A DNA stretch of 64,000 bases from VAZQ01 sp963841105 (GTDB lineage: Bacteria > Pseudomonadota > Alphaproteobacteria > Rhizobiales > Xanthobacteraceae), in the NCBI GenBank assembly GCA_963841105.1, contig CAWJCB010000008.1, positions 326,052-390,051 of the forward strand, read 5' to 3'. The notes under the pieces are model-generated. The model made no database searches, was not told the DNA's origin, and was given only the letters and a program-made list of their open reading frames with translations. The position numbers were made by a program, and so were the translations under genes. Shown here piece by piece: positions 51,645 through 61,359 of this stretch; the first letter of the stretch is position 1, and every line of letters begins with the position of its first letter.

Positions 51645-52085
51645 CTACCCAGGCCGGTCGGCTGTCTTCGCGCCGCGATGGTCGAGAGAGTAGCGGCCGC
51701 CTCCTGTCATGGTGAGCAGCAGGAAGCCTCCCGCCATGGCGAGATTCTTCAAAAAGTGCGATTGCGTGGCGGCACGCGCCGGCCCTTCCAGCAGCCAGAA
51801 GGCATGCACGAAACCCGTGGTAAGGAGGAGAAAGATCACCAGGGTCCAGGCTGCCCCGCGCGTCTTGAAGCCAACAAGGACCGCGAGCCCGGCCAGGAAC
51901 TCGAGTGCGGCAATGAAATAGCCGAACCACAAAGGCGCGGCCCCGCCTGCGCCCAACAACTCCATGAAGCGTGTGGCGCCGGGATTGCTGGTGACCGTCC
52001 CGACGTCCACCAATTCGTGAAAGCCGAGCACAATGAACACGCCCGACAGGAGCACCCGGCTGATCGCGATGCGTGCGTCAGACAT
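51645..52085 (-). CDS. DoxX-family membrane protein
   Basis: 146 residues with four predicted membrane helices (ISRVLLSGVFIVLGFHELVD, FGYFIAALEFLAGLAVLV, GAAWTLVIFLLLTTGFVHAF, HFLKNLAMAGGFLLLTMTGG). DoxX relatives are quinone-linked or redox-accessory membrane proteins. It lies between DUF488 and the acyl-CoA ligase in the same direction. Start ATG 52085. Confidence 0.9.
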   Translation of the reverse strand: MSDARIAISRVLLSGVFIVLGFHELVDVGTVTSNPGATRFMELLGAGGAAPLWFGYFIAALEFLAGLAVLVGFKTRGAAWTLVIFLLLTTGFVHAFWLLEGPARAATQSHFLKNLAMAGGFLLLTMTGGGRYSLDHRGAKTADRPG

Positions 52086-52261
52086 CCGTCCCTCCCATGT
52101 TCTGGGTATTTCTTCGAGCGCGGCAACCCGCGCTCATATGACGGCAGCCTACGCCGCCGCAGCACGGGTTTCAAATCCATCCTGAAACAACAACGCAGAT
52201 GCAAACTGCATGCGGACGTTCGTCTTTAGCGCGCGTCTCGATGAACTGGACGCACTTCCGG

Positions 52262-52348
52262 CGTCATGGCCGCGCTTGTCGCGGCCATCCACGTCTTTGG
52301 TTCAGGCTAAACAAGTCGTGGATGGCCGGAACAAGTCCGGCCATGACG
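52262..52348. repeat. REP-like long inverted repeat
   Basis: Arms CGTCATGGCCGCGCTTG (52262-52278) and CAAGTCCGGCCATGACG (52332-52348) are near-complements, with inner GGCCATCCACG/CGTGGATGGCC. It separates DoxX from DUF488 and is a dispersed palindrome typical of this bacterial group. Confidence 0.85.
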
Positions 52349-52360
52349 AAGAAACCTGCA

Positions 52361-52909
52361 TCAATTCGACCCTTCTTCGGGATAGGTCAAAACGCCGGAA
52401 GGCTCTCGCCGCGTTGCCTCCGTCATGCGCGCCGGCTCGATCTTTGCCAGCGTAAGAATATGGAACACCGTGTCTCCCGCCGCGAGCAGATAGTCGGCAA
52501 TGATCCGGCGATGGCATCGCCACCAGACCGCTTCCGCGCACATGATGGCGCAGCACTGGGTCGTCCCGAGCTCGCGCAGCCTGGCGAGACCAGCATGAAA
52601 GGCCTCGCCCATCGCATAGTCGGCATAGTTATGGAAGCTCGCGTTGCGCCAGAACGCGTTCACGCACGGCGGCACATCCCGGTTCCTGCCGCGCAGCCCG
52701 CCAAGCGCTGCGATGTGCTCGTATCCGATCTGGAACGGCGCCAGCGCCTGCGGCAGCGCATCGCGATTATATTGCGGGTTGGTGCGCGAGCGCGGCACTG
52801 TTCGCACATCGACAAGAAAGGTGACGGCGGGCTGACGCAGCATGTCCACGAATTCGGCAAGCGGGTGCGTCGAGTGGCCGATGGTGTAGAACGGATGACG
52901 CCCTGTCAT
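52361..52909 (-). CDS. DUF488-family protein
   Basis: 182 residues from ATG 52909, overlapping the monooxygenase stop by ATGA. DUF488 signature: YTIGHSTHPLAEFVDMLRQP, LVDVRTVPRSRTNPQYNRDA, and CCAIMCAEAVWWRCHRRIIA (the paired cysteines and CHRRII motif). These small proteins bind zinc or nucleotide and are of unsettled function. The coupling to the aromatic monooxygenase is unusual and worth noting. The longer open frame upstream is the shadow of the monooxygenase. Confidence 0.9.
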   Translation of the reverse strand: MTGRHPFYTIGHSTHPLAEFVDMLRQPAVTFLVDVRTVPRSRTNPQYNRDALPQALAPFQIGYEHIAALGGLRGRNRDVPPCVNAFWRNASFHNYADYAMGEAFHAGLARLRELGTTQCCAIMCAEAVWWRCHRRIIADYLLAAGDTVFHILTLAKIEPARMTEATRREPSGVLTYPEEGSN

Positions 52910-55257
52910 TCCGCCGCCTGCTCGATCTCGCGCCGCTGATCGTGGCTGGAGGGCCGCGCCGCCCGGCGCAGCGCGGCCATCTCCATCTGCTGGCGTTGCG
53001 CAAGCCGAAAGGCCTGGTCCTTGCCGGCAAGGTATGGCAGCGGCCAGAACTGCGCGTCGTAGCCGTATTCGGCCGACGCCGTGAGCGTAAAGTGCGGGTT
53101 GGTCAGATGCGCGCGTGCAACCGCACAAATGTCCGCGCGGCCGGCAGCCACGATGGTGTTGACCTGATCGGCCGTTGTGATGTTGCCGACCGCGATGGTC
53201 GGGATACCCACTTCGTTGCGGACCATCTCCGAGAACGGCGTCTGGAACATGCGCCCATAGACCGGATTGGCCCAGCGCGACGTCTGTCCCGCCGACACGT
53301 CGATAATATCGGCGCCGCGGCCGCGAAAGGCCGCGGCTATGCGCAAGCCGTCTTCCGGCGTGATGCCGCCCGGCGCCCAATCGGTCGCGGAAATGCGGAC
53401 AGAGATCGGCTTGTGGCGCGGCCAGTGCGAGCGCACCGAGTCGAATACGGCCAGCGGAAAACGCATCCGGTTCTCGAAGCTCCCGCCAAGCTCATCGCTG
53501 CGCTGATTGCTCAGCGGCGAAATAAAGCCGGAGAGCAGATAGCCATGACCGGCGTGCACTTCGATCATGTCGAAATCGGCCTTGTCGGCGTTGACCGCGG
53601 CCTGTGCGTAATCGGCAATGACACGCTCCATGTCGGCGCGCGTCATCTCCCGCGGCAGATGCATGAAATCGTGGAAAGCGAGCGGCGAAGCGGCGAAAAT
53701 CTCCCAATTGCCGTCCTCGAGCGGGTGATCCATGCCCTCCCAGCCGCGCCTGGTCGAGCCTTTGCGCCCGCAATGGCCGAGCTGCAGGCAGAATTTCGCC
53801 TTGCTCTCGCGATGCACGAAATTGCTGATCCGCCGCCACGCGGCGACTTGCTGGTCGTTGTAGATGCCGGGGCAGCCGGGCGTGATGCGGCCCTGCTCGG
53901 ATACCGCGGTCATCTCCGCGAACACCAGGCCGGCGCCGCCCATGGCCAGACGGCCGAGGTGAACGAGATGGAAATCACCGGCGACCGCGCCCGGCTCGGC
54001 CGAATACATGTTCATCGGGGAAACCGCGACGCGGTTAGCGACCGCCATCTGCCCGATGCGGAACGGAGTGAACATCGGCGGCGGAGGATCCGCGGCGGGG
54101 ATATCGAACCCTTGCGCGCGGACAGCGCCGGCAAACCACGCCTGCACCTTGTCCACAAACTCCGGGTCGCGCATGCGCAGGTTCTCATAGGTCACCGCCT
54201 TCGCCCGCGAGAGCATGCTGAAGCAAGCCTGGACCGGATGCATGCCCCAGTAGCGCGAAGGGTTCTCGGTCCACAGCGCGCTGACGTTTGCGGCGTATTG
54301 CGTCTTCTCGACATCCTCGCGCCGCGAGCCCTGGAATTTCTGCAGCGCGTCCGCAACCGAGCTTGAATGCTCGAATGCGTTGAACAGATTGATCGCGTCT
54401 TCCATCGCCAGCTTGGTGCCCGACCCGATGGAGAAATGCGCCGTGTGCAAAGCGTCGCCAAGCAATACGATGTTCTTGTAGTGCCAGCTCTTGTTCTGGA
54501 TCACAGGAAAGCGCCGCCAGCAGGAGCGGTTGGGGATCAATCTATGGCCGCGCAATTGCTTGCTGAAGAGCTTCTCCAGATAGGCGACGGTCTCGCCTTC
54601 ATTGAGCTTGCCAAGCGTCGGCTCTGCCTTCGCCCATGTGGCGTCCGGCGCCTCGACCACCCATGTGCTCATCTCTCTCTTGTACTGGTAGGTGCACAGG
54701 TCCCAGATGCCGAGCTCGTTTTCCGCGAAGTGGAATGAGAACGCCGGCGACGGCGCCGTGCTGCCGAGCCAGATGAAATGGTTGCGCCGCAATTCCACCT
54801 TTGGCTGGAAATGATCCTTGTACGTTTCGCGAATGAAGCTGTTGATGCCGTCGGCGGCGACAATGAGGTCGGCACCGTCGAAGGGAGCGAGATCGAAGAT
54901 CTCCTTGGAGAATTCGAGCTTCACGCCCAGCTCACGGCAACGCCTCTGCAACACGGCGAGCAGCGTGCGGCGCTCGGTGCCGCAAAATCCATGTCCGGTC
55001 GAGCGCACCACGTCGCCGTGGAAGTGAAAGTCTATCTCGTCCCAATAGGAGAATTCACGGGTGATCGCGTCGTAGGACGCGCGATCGTGGTCCATCAGGT
55101 TGTCGAGCGTCTCGTCGGAGAAAACGACGCCGAAGCCGAAGGTGTCGTCGGCGCGGTTACGTTCGTACACAGTGATGTCGTAGCCGGCAAAGCGCTTCTT
55201 CATCAGGAGCGCGAAATAGAGCCCCCCGGGACCGCCACCGATGATGACGATCTTCAC
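52906..55257 (-). CDS. Bifunctional salicylyl-CoA 5-hydroxylase/2-aminobenzoyl-CoA monooxygenase-reductase
   Basis: 783 residues. The N-terminal half is a class A flavin monooxygenase: GxGxxG in MKIVIIGGGPGGLYFALLMK and DG in NIVLLGDALHTAHFSIGSG. The C-terminal half is an old-yellow-enzyme-type FMN reductase: MFTPFRIGQMAVANRVAVSP, CLQLGHCGRKGSTR, EVHAGHGYLLSGFISPLSNQ and TIAVGNITTADQVN. This fusion and length match 2-aminobenzoyl-CoA monooxygenase/reductase and salicylyl-CoA 5-hydroxylase, which hydroxylate and partly reduce CoA-bound aromatics. It is coupled to a GST upstream (ATGA overlap at 55254-55257) and DUF488 downstream. Confidence 0.93.
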   Translation of the reverse strand: MKIVIIGGGPGGLYFALLMKKRFAGYDITVYERNRADDTFGFGVVFSDETLDNLMDHDRASYDAITREFSYWDEIDFHFHGDVVRSTGHGFCGTERRTLLAVLQRRCRELGVKLEFSKEIFDLAPFDGADLIVAADGINSFIRETYKDHFQPKVELRRNHFIWLGSTAPSPAFSFHFAENELGIWDLCTYQYKREMSTWVVEAPDATWAKAEPTLGKLNEGETVAYLEKLFSKQLRGHRLIPNRSCWRRFPVIQNKSWHYKNIVLLGDALHTAHFSIGSGTKLAMEDAINLFNAFEHSSSVADALQKFQGSRREDVEKTQYAANVSALWTENPSRYWGMHPVQACFSMLSRAKAVTYENLRMRDPEFVDKVQAWFAGAVRAQGFDIPAADPPPPMFTPFRIGQMAVANRVAVSPMNMYSAEPGAVAGDFHLVHLGRLAMGGAGLVFAEMTAVSEQGRITPGCPGIYNDQQVAAWRRISNFVHRESKAKFCLQLGHCGRKGSTRRGWEGMDHPLEDGNWEIFAASPLAFHDFMHLPREMTRADMERVIADYAQAAVNADKADFDMIEVHAGHGYLLSGFISPLSNQRSDELGGSFENRMRFPLAVFDSVRSHWPRHKPISVRISATDWAPGGITPEDGLRIAAAFRGRGADIIDVSAGQTSRWANPVYGRMFQTPFSEMVRNEVGIPTIAVGNITTADQVNTIVAAGRADICAVARAHLTNPHFTLTASAEYGYDAQFWPLPYLAGKDQAFRLAQRQQMEMAALRRAARPSSHDQRREIEQAAE

Positions 55258-55619
55258 GCCACAGTGTCCTTCATCCTGTCCGCACGCGACCGTTCGCGGC
55301 GCCCTACCCGGTCATAGAGATCGAGCATGCGTTCAAACCAGGCCGCCACAGCGTCGCTCCCTTCGAGCACCTGTTCGCGCGATACGATGCGTGCCCACTG
55401 CAACACGCTGAACAATATGTAATCGGCATATGACGGCGTTTCGCCGCCGAAGTAGCGCGACTGCTCCAATACCTTACGGACGCCGGAAAGCTTGCGGCGG
55501 AACTGATCGAGGCTTTTCGCGCGTTCGCCGTAAAGCTCCTCCAGCGATTTCTTGAACACCCCTTCCATGCGCGCGCGCTGGTAATTCGCAGTCGGCAGAA
55601 TCGACGCAATCGAGCACAT
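55254..55619 (-). CDS. Glutathione S-transferase-like protein, C-terminal part (frameshifted)
   Basis: The all-helical GST C-terminal domain: YQRARMEGVFKKSLEELYGE, SGVRKVLEQSRYFGGETPSY and ADYILFSVLQWARIVSRE (the conserved helix that folds the domain). The first ~13 residues of this open frame are out of frame. The end overlaps the monooxygenase start by ATGA. Confidence 0.8.
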   Translation of the reverse strand: MCSIASILPTANYQRARMEGVFKKSLEELYGERAKSLDQFRRKLSGVRKVLEQSRYFGGETPSYADYILFSVLQWARIVSREQVLEGSDAVAAWFERMLDLYDRVGRRERSRADRMKDTVA

Positions 55620-55980
55620 CGCGCATGAGACAAGGCACGATCAGGGGGATCAACTCCCGATCGGCCCACATGTTGAAAAACAGCGTGAGATTTTCCGCCG
55701 CCGCTTCGCCGAACAATGACGGCCGCTGCGGATAGCGGCGTTCCAGATCGACAGCGATCTTCCAGGAATCCGAAACGACGTGCCCGCCGTCGCGGATCAC
55801 CGGCACCTTGTCCTGCCCGCTGAAGGCGATCGCTTCCTTGTCGCTCACGTGGACGGGATGGACCTCGAACGTCAATCCCTTGTGCAGCAGCGCGAGCCGC
55901 GTCCGCCACGCGAAGGTGCTGTAGCGGCAATCGTCCTTGCCGCGCAGCTCCCAAAGCTCGATTGTGCCATCCTTGGACAT
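55474..55980 (-). CDS. Glutathione S-transferase-like protein, N-terminal part (frameshifted)
   Basis: The thioredoxin-like N-terminal domain: IELWELRGKDDCRYSTFAWR, TFEVHPVHVSDKEAI, the glutathione site DKVPVIRDGGHVVSDSWKIA and ERRYPQRPSLFG. Homology ends near RDVLDCVDSADCE (about 55590) and continues one frame over. The whole gene (55254-55980) would be about 240 residues, a normal GST length. Possibly works with a CoA-thioester intermediate. First gene of the operon, divergent from the MarR regulator. Confidence 0.82.
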   Translation of the reverse strand: MSKDGTIELWELRGKDDCRYSTFAWRTRLALLHKGLTFEVHPVHVSDKEAIAFSGQDKVPVIRDGGHVVSDSWKIAVDLERRYPQRPSLFGEAAAENLTLFFNMWADRELIPLIVPCLMRDVLDCVDSADCELPARAHGRGVQEIAGGALRRTREKPRSVPPQAFRRP

Positions 55981-56055
55981 TCTATCAATTCTACCTTGTA
56001 TTTTCCATCAGTCAAACTATGCTGGCGCACGCCACACTGCAAGAACGGAGGTCGC

Positions 56056-56610
56056 ATGCCCGCCGGCAAGCCACGCGGAAACGTCGCGAAGCTGGCGACC
56101 ACCAGCCCATTTTCTACCCCGCTTGGGCGTACCCAGCGCGAGCGCGCTTTTCTGGAATTCGAGCAGGCTTTGATCTGCGCCTCGGAGGCCTTCTACCGGT
56201 TTGCCGGCGCCGTTTTCGGGCCGAGCGGCGCGGTACAGAAGCTCACCGGACAGGAATGCGTGATTCTTCAGCAGTTGATGTTCACGCCGAAGCCGCGCAG
56301 CATCAGCGAGTTGAGCCGCTTCAGCAACCGCGACGACATTGCCAACATTCAGTACAGTCTGCGCAAGCTGACGGCGGCAGGCTTGATCGAGAAGGTGCCC
56401 GGCAGCACCAATCGCGACACGCGCTACCGTCCGACACAAGCAGGGCGCGACATGACGGAATTCCTGGTCTCCTCGCGGCGCGAATTGCTGATCGCACCCA
56501 GCGCCGACATGCCGAGCATCGAGACACAGCTCAAGTCGGCAAGCAACGCGCTGTCGCTGCTCACCGGCATGTATGACCATACCTCGCGCATGCTCGCCGG
56601 CCGCACGTGA
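56056..56610 (+). CDS. MarR-type transcriptional regulator
   Basis: 184 residues from ATG 56056, with GGAGG six bases upstream. Winged helix: LTGQECVILQQLMFTPKPRS followed by ELSRFSNRDDIANIQYSLRK and LTAAGLIEKVPGSTNRDTRY (the wing). Similar regulators (BadR/MarR group) control aromatic acyl-CoA pathways. It is divergent from the GST-monooxygenase operon with about 75 bp between starts, and is the obvious local regulator. Confidence 0.88.
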   Translation: MPAGKPRGNVAKLATTSPFSTPLGRTQRERAFLEFEQALICASEAFYRFAGAVFGPSGAVQKLTGQECVILQQLMFTPKPRSISELSRFSNRDDIANIQYSLRKLTAAGLIEKVPGSTNRDTRYRPTQAGRDMTEFLVSSRRELLIAPSADMPSIETQLKSASNALSLLTGMYDHTSRMLAGRT

Positions 56611-56678
56611 ACCTGGTTGATTGATATGGCCTCGTAGCCAGCGCCACGCTCATGGATTTTCGCTGCATCCAAGTCCGA

Positions 56679-57238
56679 TGAAGCCAGCAACAGCCACCTT
56701 CGATCCTTCTTACTTCCGCGCGCAAAAATGGTGGCGCGACGAGACGCTCAGGGATTGGCTGGCGCGTCCTGCCAAAGCAAGTCCACATCAGAGCGCGCTT
56801 CGCACTACGGATGGCCTGATCACGTACGCACAGCTTGGTCATCGCGTGCGTGCCCTTGCCGCCGGATTGCAGAAGCTCGGCATCGGGCGCGGCGACGTGG
56901 TCGCTGTTCACCTGCCGAATATTCCGGAATTCGTCGTCAGCTGGCTTGCGATCAACGAGCTCGGCGCCGTTATGCAAACGGTGCACATGCCATACGGGCC
57001 GCGCGAGCTCGAGCATCTGCTCGGCCACAGCGGCGCCAGGACATGCGTCGCGCTTGGCCGTGGCAAGGACCGGTCGCCCGCCGAGGACATCCATAAGCTC
57101 CCGTCCTGGATTGTCACGCTTCCCCCAATGATCCCCTGGCCTGACAGCTTCGCCCCGCTTTGGACGGTTACCGCCGTGTTTCCCAATCGGCCGTCCACCT
57201 GCAGCGTGCCGGCAGACACGGTCGTCGCTCCTGAATAG
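56679..57238 (+). pseudogene. Acyl-CoA ligase N-terminus, truncated at 57098
   Basis: About 140 codons of an AMP-dependent ligase from ATG 56679: KPATATFDPSYFRAQKWWRD, GLITYAQLGHRVRALAAGLQ, VVAVHLPNIPEFVVSWLAIN and TVHMPYGPRELEHLLGHSGA. Homology stops abruptly at HKL near 57098, and the remaining codons are antisense to autotransporter sequence (60920-61030 carries the same DNA). The usual protein is about 540 residues, so three quarters, including the AMP-binding and catalytic motifs, are gone. A genomic rearrangement or an assembly join are both possible. Confidence 0.82.
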
Positions 57239-57299
57239 GTGCTCGTACCGGTTAAGATCGACGTACCCGTACCGATCTGGCTCAGGGTGCCCGCTCCAG

Positions 57300-57967
57300 A
57301 AATACTGCCCGGGCAAACTCAGAGAACCGCTGCGGTCAAGGACCAGTCCGCTGCTATCGGTCACGTTGCCAACAATGCTGCCGCTGGTTCCTCCGTTGCC
57401 GATCTGCAGCGTTCCCACAGTGATCGTCGTCACACCGGTGTAGGTGTTCGTGCCCGTCAAGGTCAGTGTGCCCGGGCCGTTCTGGTTCAGGCTGCCGGTG
57501 CCCGAAACAGGGCCCGAGAAGGTCACCGCATCGCTGCGGTTAAAAGCGAGGTTGGCATTGTCGATCACGTTTCCAACAATGCTTCCGCTGGTTCCTCCGT
57601 TGCCGATCTGCAGCGTTCCCGCACTGATCGTTGTGTCGCCGATATAAGTATTCGTTCCCAATAAGCCCAGTGTTCCAGAGCCATCCTTAATGAAGAGCGC
57701 TGGCCCCGCGATCGGTCCGCTCAAGCTCGAAGCAGTACCGGTGTCGGCCAAAAACGTGCCGCCCCCGGCATTTAGCGTGATCGCTTTGCCTGAATTGATC
57801 CCACCCCCAGTTGACAACGCTTCCAGGATGGCCCCGTTAAAGCTCAGTACCCCCGTCCCAAGATTGCCGTCACTATTTACCGCCAGGACACGCCCATTCA
57901 GGTTCGTTCCCCCGCTGTACGTGTTGCTACCGGTCAGGGTCAGCGTTCCTGGCCCGGTTTTGGTCAA
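57300..57967 (-). CDS. Autotransporter fragment, lowest segment
   Basis: Open PATR segment: MTKTGPGTLTLTGSNTYSGG, SGKAITLNAGGGTFLADTG, then two GSIVGN units. Below about 57310 (DRSGSLSL) it shifts frame, and the next frame continues to SVTIQDG at the 57100 breakpoint. In its own frame it remains open to 56561, but that part is antisense to the acyl-CoA ligase remnant and MarR gene and not coding. Confidence 0.65.
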
Positions 57968-58938
57968 CCCAAGCCTACCAGACCCGTCAGTAAGGTTCCA
58001 CCGAAGAGGGTGCTCGCGCCGTTGCCGCCGGCTGTCAAGGTCGCCGGGCTTACACTGCTGTTGGTGACGCTGCCGTTACCCGCCAACGAAGCGACGATGT
58101 TGGAGAAACCATTAAGGTCCAGGACCGAGTTAACGCTGAAGGTGGAGTTGGGACTAAAGCCGGTCGTCGACCCCGCTTGGAGCGTTCCAGCGTTAACCAA
58201 TGTAGTGCCGGAGTAGGAGTTGCTCCCGCTTAAAGTCAGCGTTCCGGAGCCGATCTGGCTCAGGCTACCGGTGCCGGAAGCAGTTCCGGAAAAGGTTACC
58301 GCATCGCCGCGGTTAAAGGCAAGACTGCCGCTGTCGATCACATTTCCCACAATGCTTCCGCTGGTCCCACCGTTACCAATCTGCAGGGTCCCCGCCGCAA
58401 TGATCGTCGTGCCGCCGGTGTAGGTGTTGTTACCAGTCAGCGTCAATGTCCCCGTGCCGATCTGACTCAGGCTACCCAGGCCGGAAACAGCTCCCGAGAA
58501 CGTCACCGCATCGCTGCGGTTAAAGGCGAGGTTGCCGTTGTCGGCCACATTCCCAACAATGCTTCCGCTGGTTCCACCGTTGCCAATCTGCAGGGGCCCC
58601 GCCGCACTGATCGTCGTGCCGCCGCTGTAGGTGTCAGCACCAGTCAATGTCAACGTTCCAGTGCCGCTCTGGTTCAGTCCGCCCGTGCCGGTAATACTGC
58701 CCGAGAACGTCACCGCATCGCTGCGGTCAAAGGCGAGGTTGCCGTTGTCGATCACGTTTCCGACAATGCTGCCGGTGGCTGCCCCGTTGCCAATCTGCAG
58801 GATCCCCGCATTGATCGTGGTGCCGCCGGCGTAGGTATTCGTTCCCAACAAGCTCAGTGTTCCATCGCCGTTCTTAGTGAATGCGCCCGCCCCGCTGATC
58901 ACTCCGCTCAAGCTCGAAGCAGTACCGGCATCGGCCAA
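57964..58938 (-). CDS. Autotransporter fragment, longest intact segment (324 residues)
   Basis: Uninterrupted PATR run with three GSIVGN units and a distinct ending module (NSYSGTTLVNAGTLQAGSTT, GFSPNSTFSVNSVLDLNGFS, NGASTLFGGTLLTG). The ending module recurs near 59223-59400, 59700-59850 and 62000-62220, so several unit types alternate. Confidence 0.75.
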   Translation of the reverse strand: MADAGTASSLSGVISGAGAFTKNGDGTLSLLGTNTYAGGTTINAGILQIGNGAATGSIVGNVIDNGNLAFDRSDAVTFSGSITGTGGLNQSGTGTLTLTGADTYSGGTTISAAGPLQIGNGGTSGSIVGNVADNGNLAFNRSDAVTFSGAVSGLGSLSQIGTGTLTLTGNNTYTGGTTIIAAGTLQIGNGGTSGSIVGNVIDSGSLAFNRGDAVTFSGTASGTGSLSQIGSGTLTLSGSNSYSGTTLVNAGTLQAGSTTGFSPNSTFSVNSVLDLNGFSNIVASLAGNGSVTNSSVSPATLTAGGNGASTLFGGTLLTGLVGLG

Positions 58939-59222
58939 AAATGTGCCGCCCCCGGCATTCAGCGTGATCGCCTTGCCTGAAGTGATCCCGCCTCCACCTG
59001 ATGCGGTTGACGGCGAGGTTGCCCGCGTTTAAAGCTCCGTATCTCCGCTCCAAGATTGCCGTCGTCGCGGTTGACCGCCAGGATGCCCCCGTTGAGGCTC
59101 GTTCCCCATGCATGCATCGTCGTCGGGTGAGGGTCGGCGGCTTCTGCCCGGTTTTGGTCAACCCGCGTGCAAACCTGTCTCAAGGTGCCATGGAAGACAT
59201 GCTCGCGCCGCACTGCCGGTGG

Positions 59223-59585
59223 TTAGAGCTGAGGGCGTTCCACCGTCGTCGGTGACGGCTCCGTTACCCACAACGAAGCCGCGCTGTTCGAAAAACCATT
59301 GAGGTTCAGGAACGAGTTAACGGTGAAGGCAGAGTTAGGACTCAACCCCGTCGTCGACCCCGCTTGAAGCGTTCCAGCGCTAATCGTCGTAGCGCCGGCG
59401 TAAGAGTTGCTCCCACGTAGGGTCAGCGTTCCGGTACCGATCTGGCTCAGCGTGCCGGTGCCGGAAACAACGCCGGCGAACGTCACAGCATCGGTGCGGT
59501 TAAAGACGAGGTTGCCGTTGTCGATCACGTTTCCGACAATGCTTCCGCTGGTTCCCACCGCTGCCAATCTGTAGCGTCCCGGCAT
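59223..59585 (-). CDS. Autotransporter fragment (120 residues)
   Basis: GSIVGNVIDNGNLVFNRTDA, GTGTLTLRGSNSYAGATTIS, then GLSPNSAFTVNSFLNLNGFS. Shifted in frame from both neighbours. At its upper end it overlaps 59500-59757, which carries the preceding repeat. Confidence 0.6.
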   Translation of the reverse strand: MPGRYRLAAVGTSGSIVGNVIDNGNLVFNRTDAVTFAGVVSGTGTLSQIGTGTLTLRGSNSYAGATTISAGTLQAGSTTGLSPNSAFTVNSFLNLNGFSNSAASLWVTEPSPTTVERPQL

Positions 59586-60405
59586 TGATCGTCGTGCCGC
59601 CGGTGTAGGTGTTGGCGCCGGTCAGGGTCAGCGTTCCCGTACCGATTTCGGCTAATCCGAGCGGGCCGGTCCCGTCCTGCAAGACGCCGCTGAAGGTGGT
59701 GGAGCTATTGTCGCCTCCCGCCGTGAGCACGGCTCCGGCTAAGCCTTTATTGGTCACCGTACCGGTTCCGGCCAGGGAGCCGATCTGATTGGAGAACCCG
59801 TTCAGGTCCAGCGTGCCGGTGACAATAAAGGCAGAGGTCGGGGCTCAGTGCGGTCGTGGAAAGCGCCTGCAATGTCGCTCCGCTCACGATGGTGGTGCTG
59901 CCGAGGTAGGTATTGGCGGTCCCGCTCAGGCTAACCATCACCGGTGTTCACGGTATCCCCGATGGTCAGGTTCCCAATGCCGGTGAAGTTTCCCGAAAAC
60001 CTCGCCGCGCCGCCAGGAGCTGCGGCCAAGGTGCCGCCATTGGTCGTGATGTCCGCCAACCTCCGCGCTGGAAAACCCGTTGCCGGCCAACAATTCCCCG
60101 CCATTCAAGGTGAGCCCGCCGCTCGCGTCGCCCAGGTTCGTGTCGCTGGCCACGCTCAAGGTACCCGCCTGAAATCGTGGTGCCCCCGCTGTAAGTGTTC
60201 TCACCCGCAAGAGTCAGCAGGCCCAGACCGGCCTTGTTCAAGCCGCCCGTGCCGACGATCGGCGCGGCGATGGTCGCCGTCACCCCGGTATCGGTGGTGA
60301 TGATCGCCGTCCCCGTCGGGTGCAGCGCAAAGGCTCCTGCTCCCGCCACCGTGTAGCCGTCGATCGTGAATTGCATCCCTTGGAAAAGGATGTCAGCCCC
60401 CAGCG

Positions 60406-60882
60406 TCACCGTGCCGGGTGCGGCGCAAAAGACGGCCACCCCGTTCTGCCACGACTGATTGACCGTGCCGCAGTGCCATTGGTAAAGTTGGTGGTAAAGT
60501 TGTCCCAGGTGCCGGTGCCGCCATGCACCGTGCCGTCGAAGACCGTGTTCGACCCGTCCCAGAATTGCGTCGGCGCGCCGGCGGCATTCACCACCAGGTT
60601 GACCTGCCCGGCGACGGCCGTGGTCACCGTCACGTTCGCCGACGAGAAGCCCGTCGGCAGTGTCCCCAAGTCGAGTGTCAGGTCGGTCAGCGTTCCGGTA
60701 TAATTGATGAGCCGGTAGGACCCCGAACCGAAGTTCCCCCCATTGGTCACGTTCAGCACTCCGTCGAGCGTCAGGTTGCCCGCGACGTTGACCAAGCTGT
60801 TCACCCCCGAGCCGATCACTCCCGGCGTGCTCAGTTGGTAATCGAGGATCGAGGCGGGGTTCAGCGAAGAGGCTGCCGACAC
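60406..60882 (-). CDS. Autotransporter fragment (158 residues), non-repeat module
   Basis: SLNPASILDYQLSTPGVIGS, DGVLNVTNGGNFGSGSYRL, TQFWDGSNTVFDGTVHGGTG. This module, absent from the short repeats, recurs at 63468-63989, implying a larger duplicated block of roughly 3.2 kb. Confidence 0.65.
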   Translation of the reverse strand: MSAASSLNPASILDYQLSTPGVIGSGVNSLVNVAGNLTLDGVLNVTNGGNFGSGSYRLINYTGTLTDLTLDLGTLPTGFSSANVTVTTAVAGQVNLVVNAAGAPTQFWDGSNTVFDGTVHGGTGTWDNFTTNFTNGTAARSISRGRTGWPSFAPHPAR

Positions 60883-61359
60883 TCAGGGTCTGCGCTCCGG
60901 GACCCGGCGCAAGGTGGCCACCGTCCTGGATCGTCACGCTTCCCGCGATCGTTCCCTGGCCCGCCAGCGTCGCCCCGCTTTGGACCGTCACCGCCGTGTT
61001 CCCCAACACGCCGTCTACCTGCAGCGTGCCGGCCGAGACCGTCGTCGCGCCGGTGTAGGTGCTCGTGCCCGTCAGGATCAGTGTTCCCGGGCCATTCTGG
61101 TTCAGGCTGCCCGTGCCGGAAACAGCCCGGCGAACGTCACCGCGTCGCTGCGGTTAAACGCGAGGTTGCCGTTGTCAGTCACGTCTCCAACGATGCTCCC
61201 GCTGGTTCCTCCATTGCCAATCTGCAGCGTTCCCGCACTGATCGTCGTGCCACCGTGTAAGTGTTAGTCACCGGTCACGGTCAGCCGCTCCGGTTCCGGT
61301 CTGACTCAGGCTGCCCGTGCCGGAAACAGTGCCGGAGAACGTCACACGCATCACTGCGG

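Noticed and set aside
52942..54366. 474-residue plus-strand open frame opposite the bifunctional monooxygenase
   Set aside because: Antisense shadow of a gene with full motifs on the minus strand.
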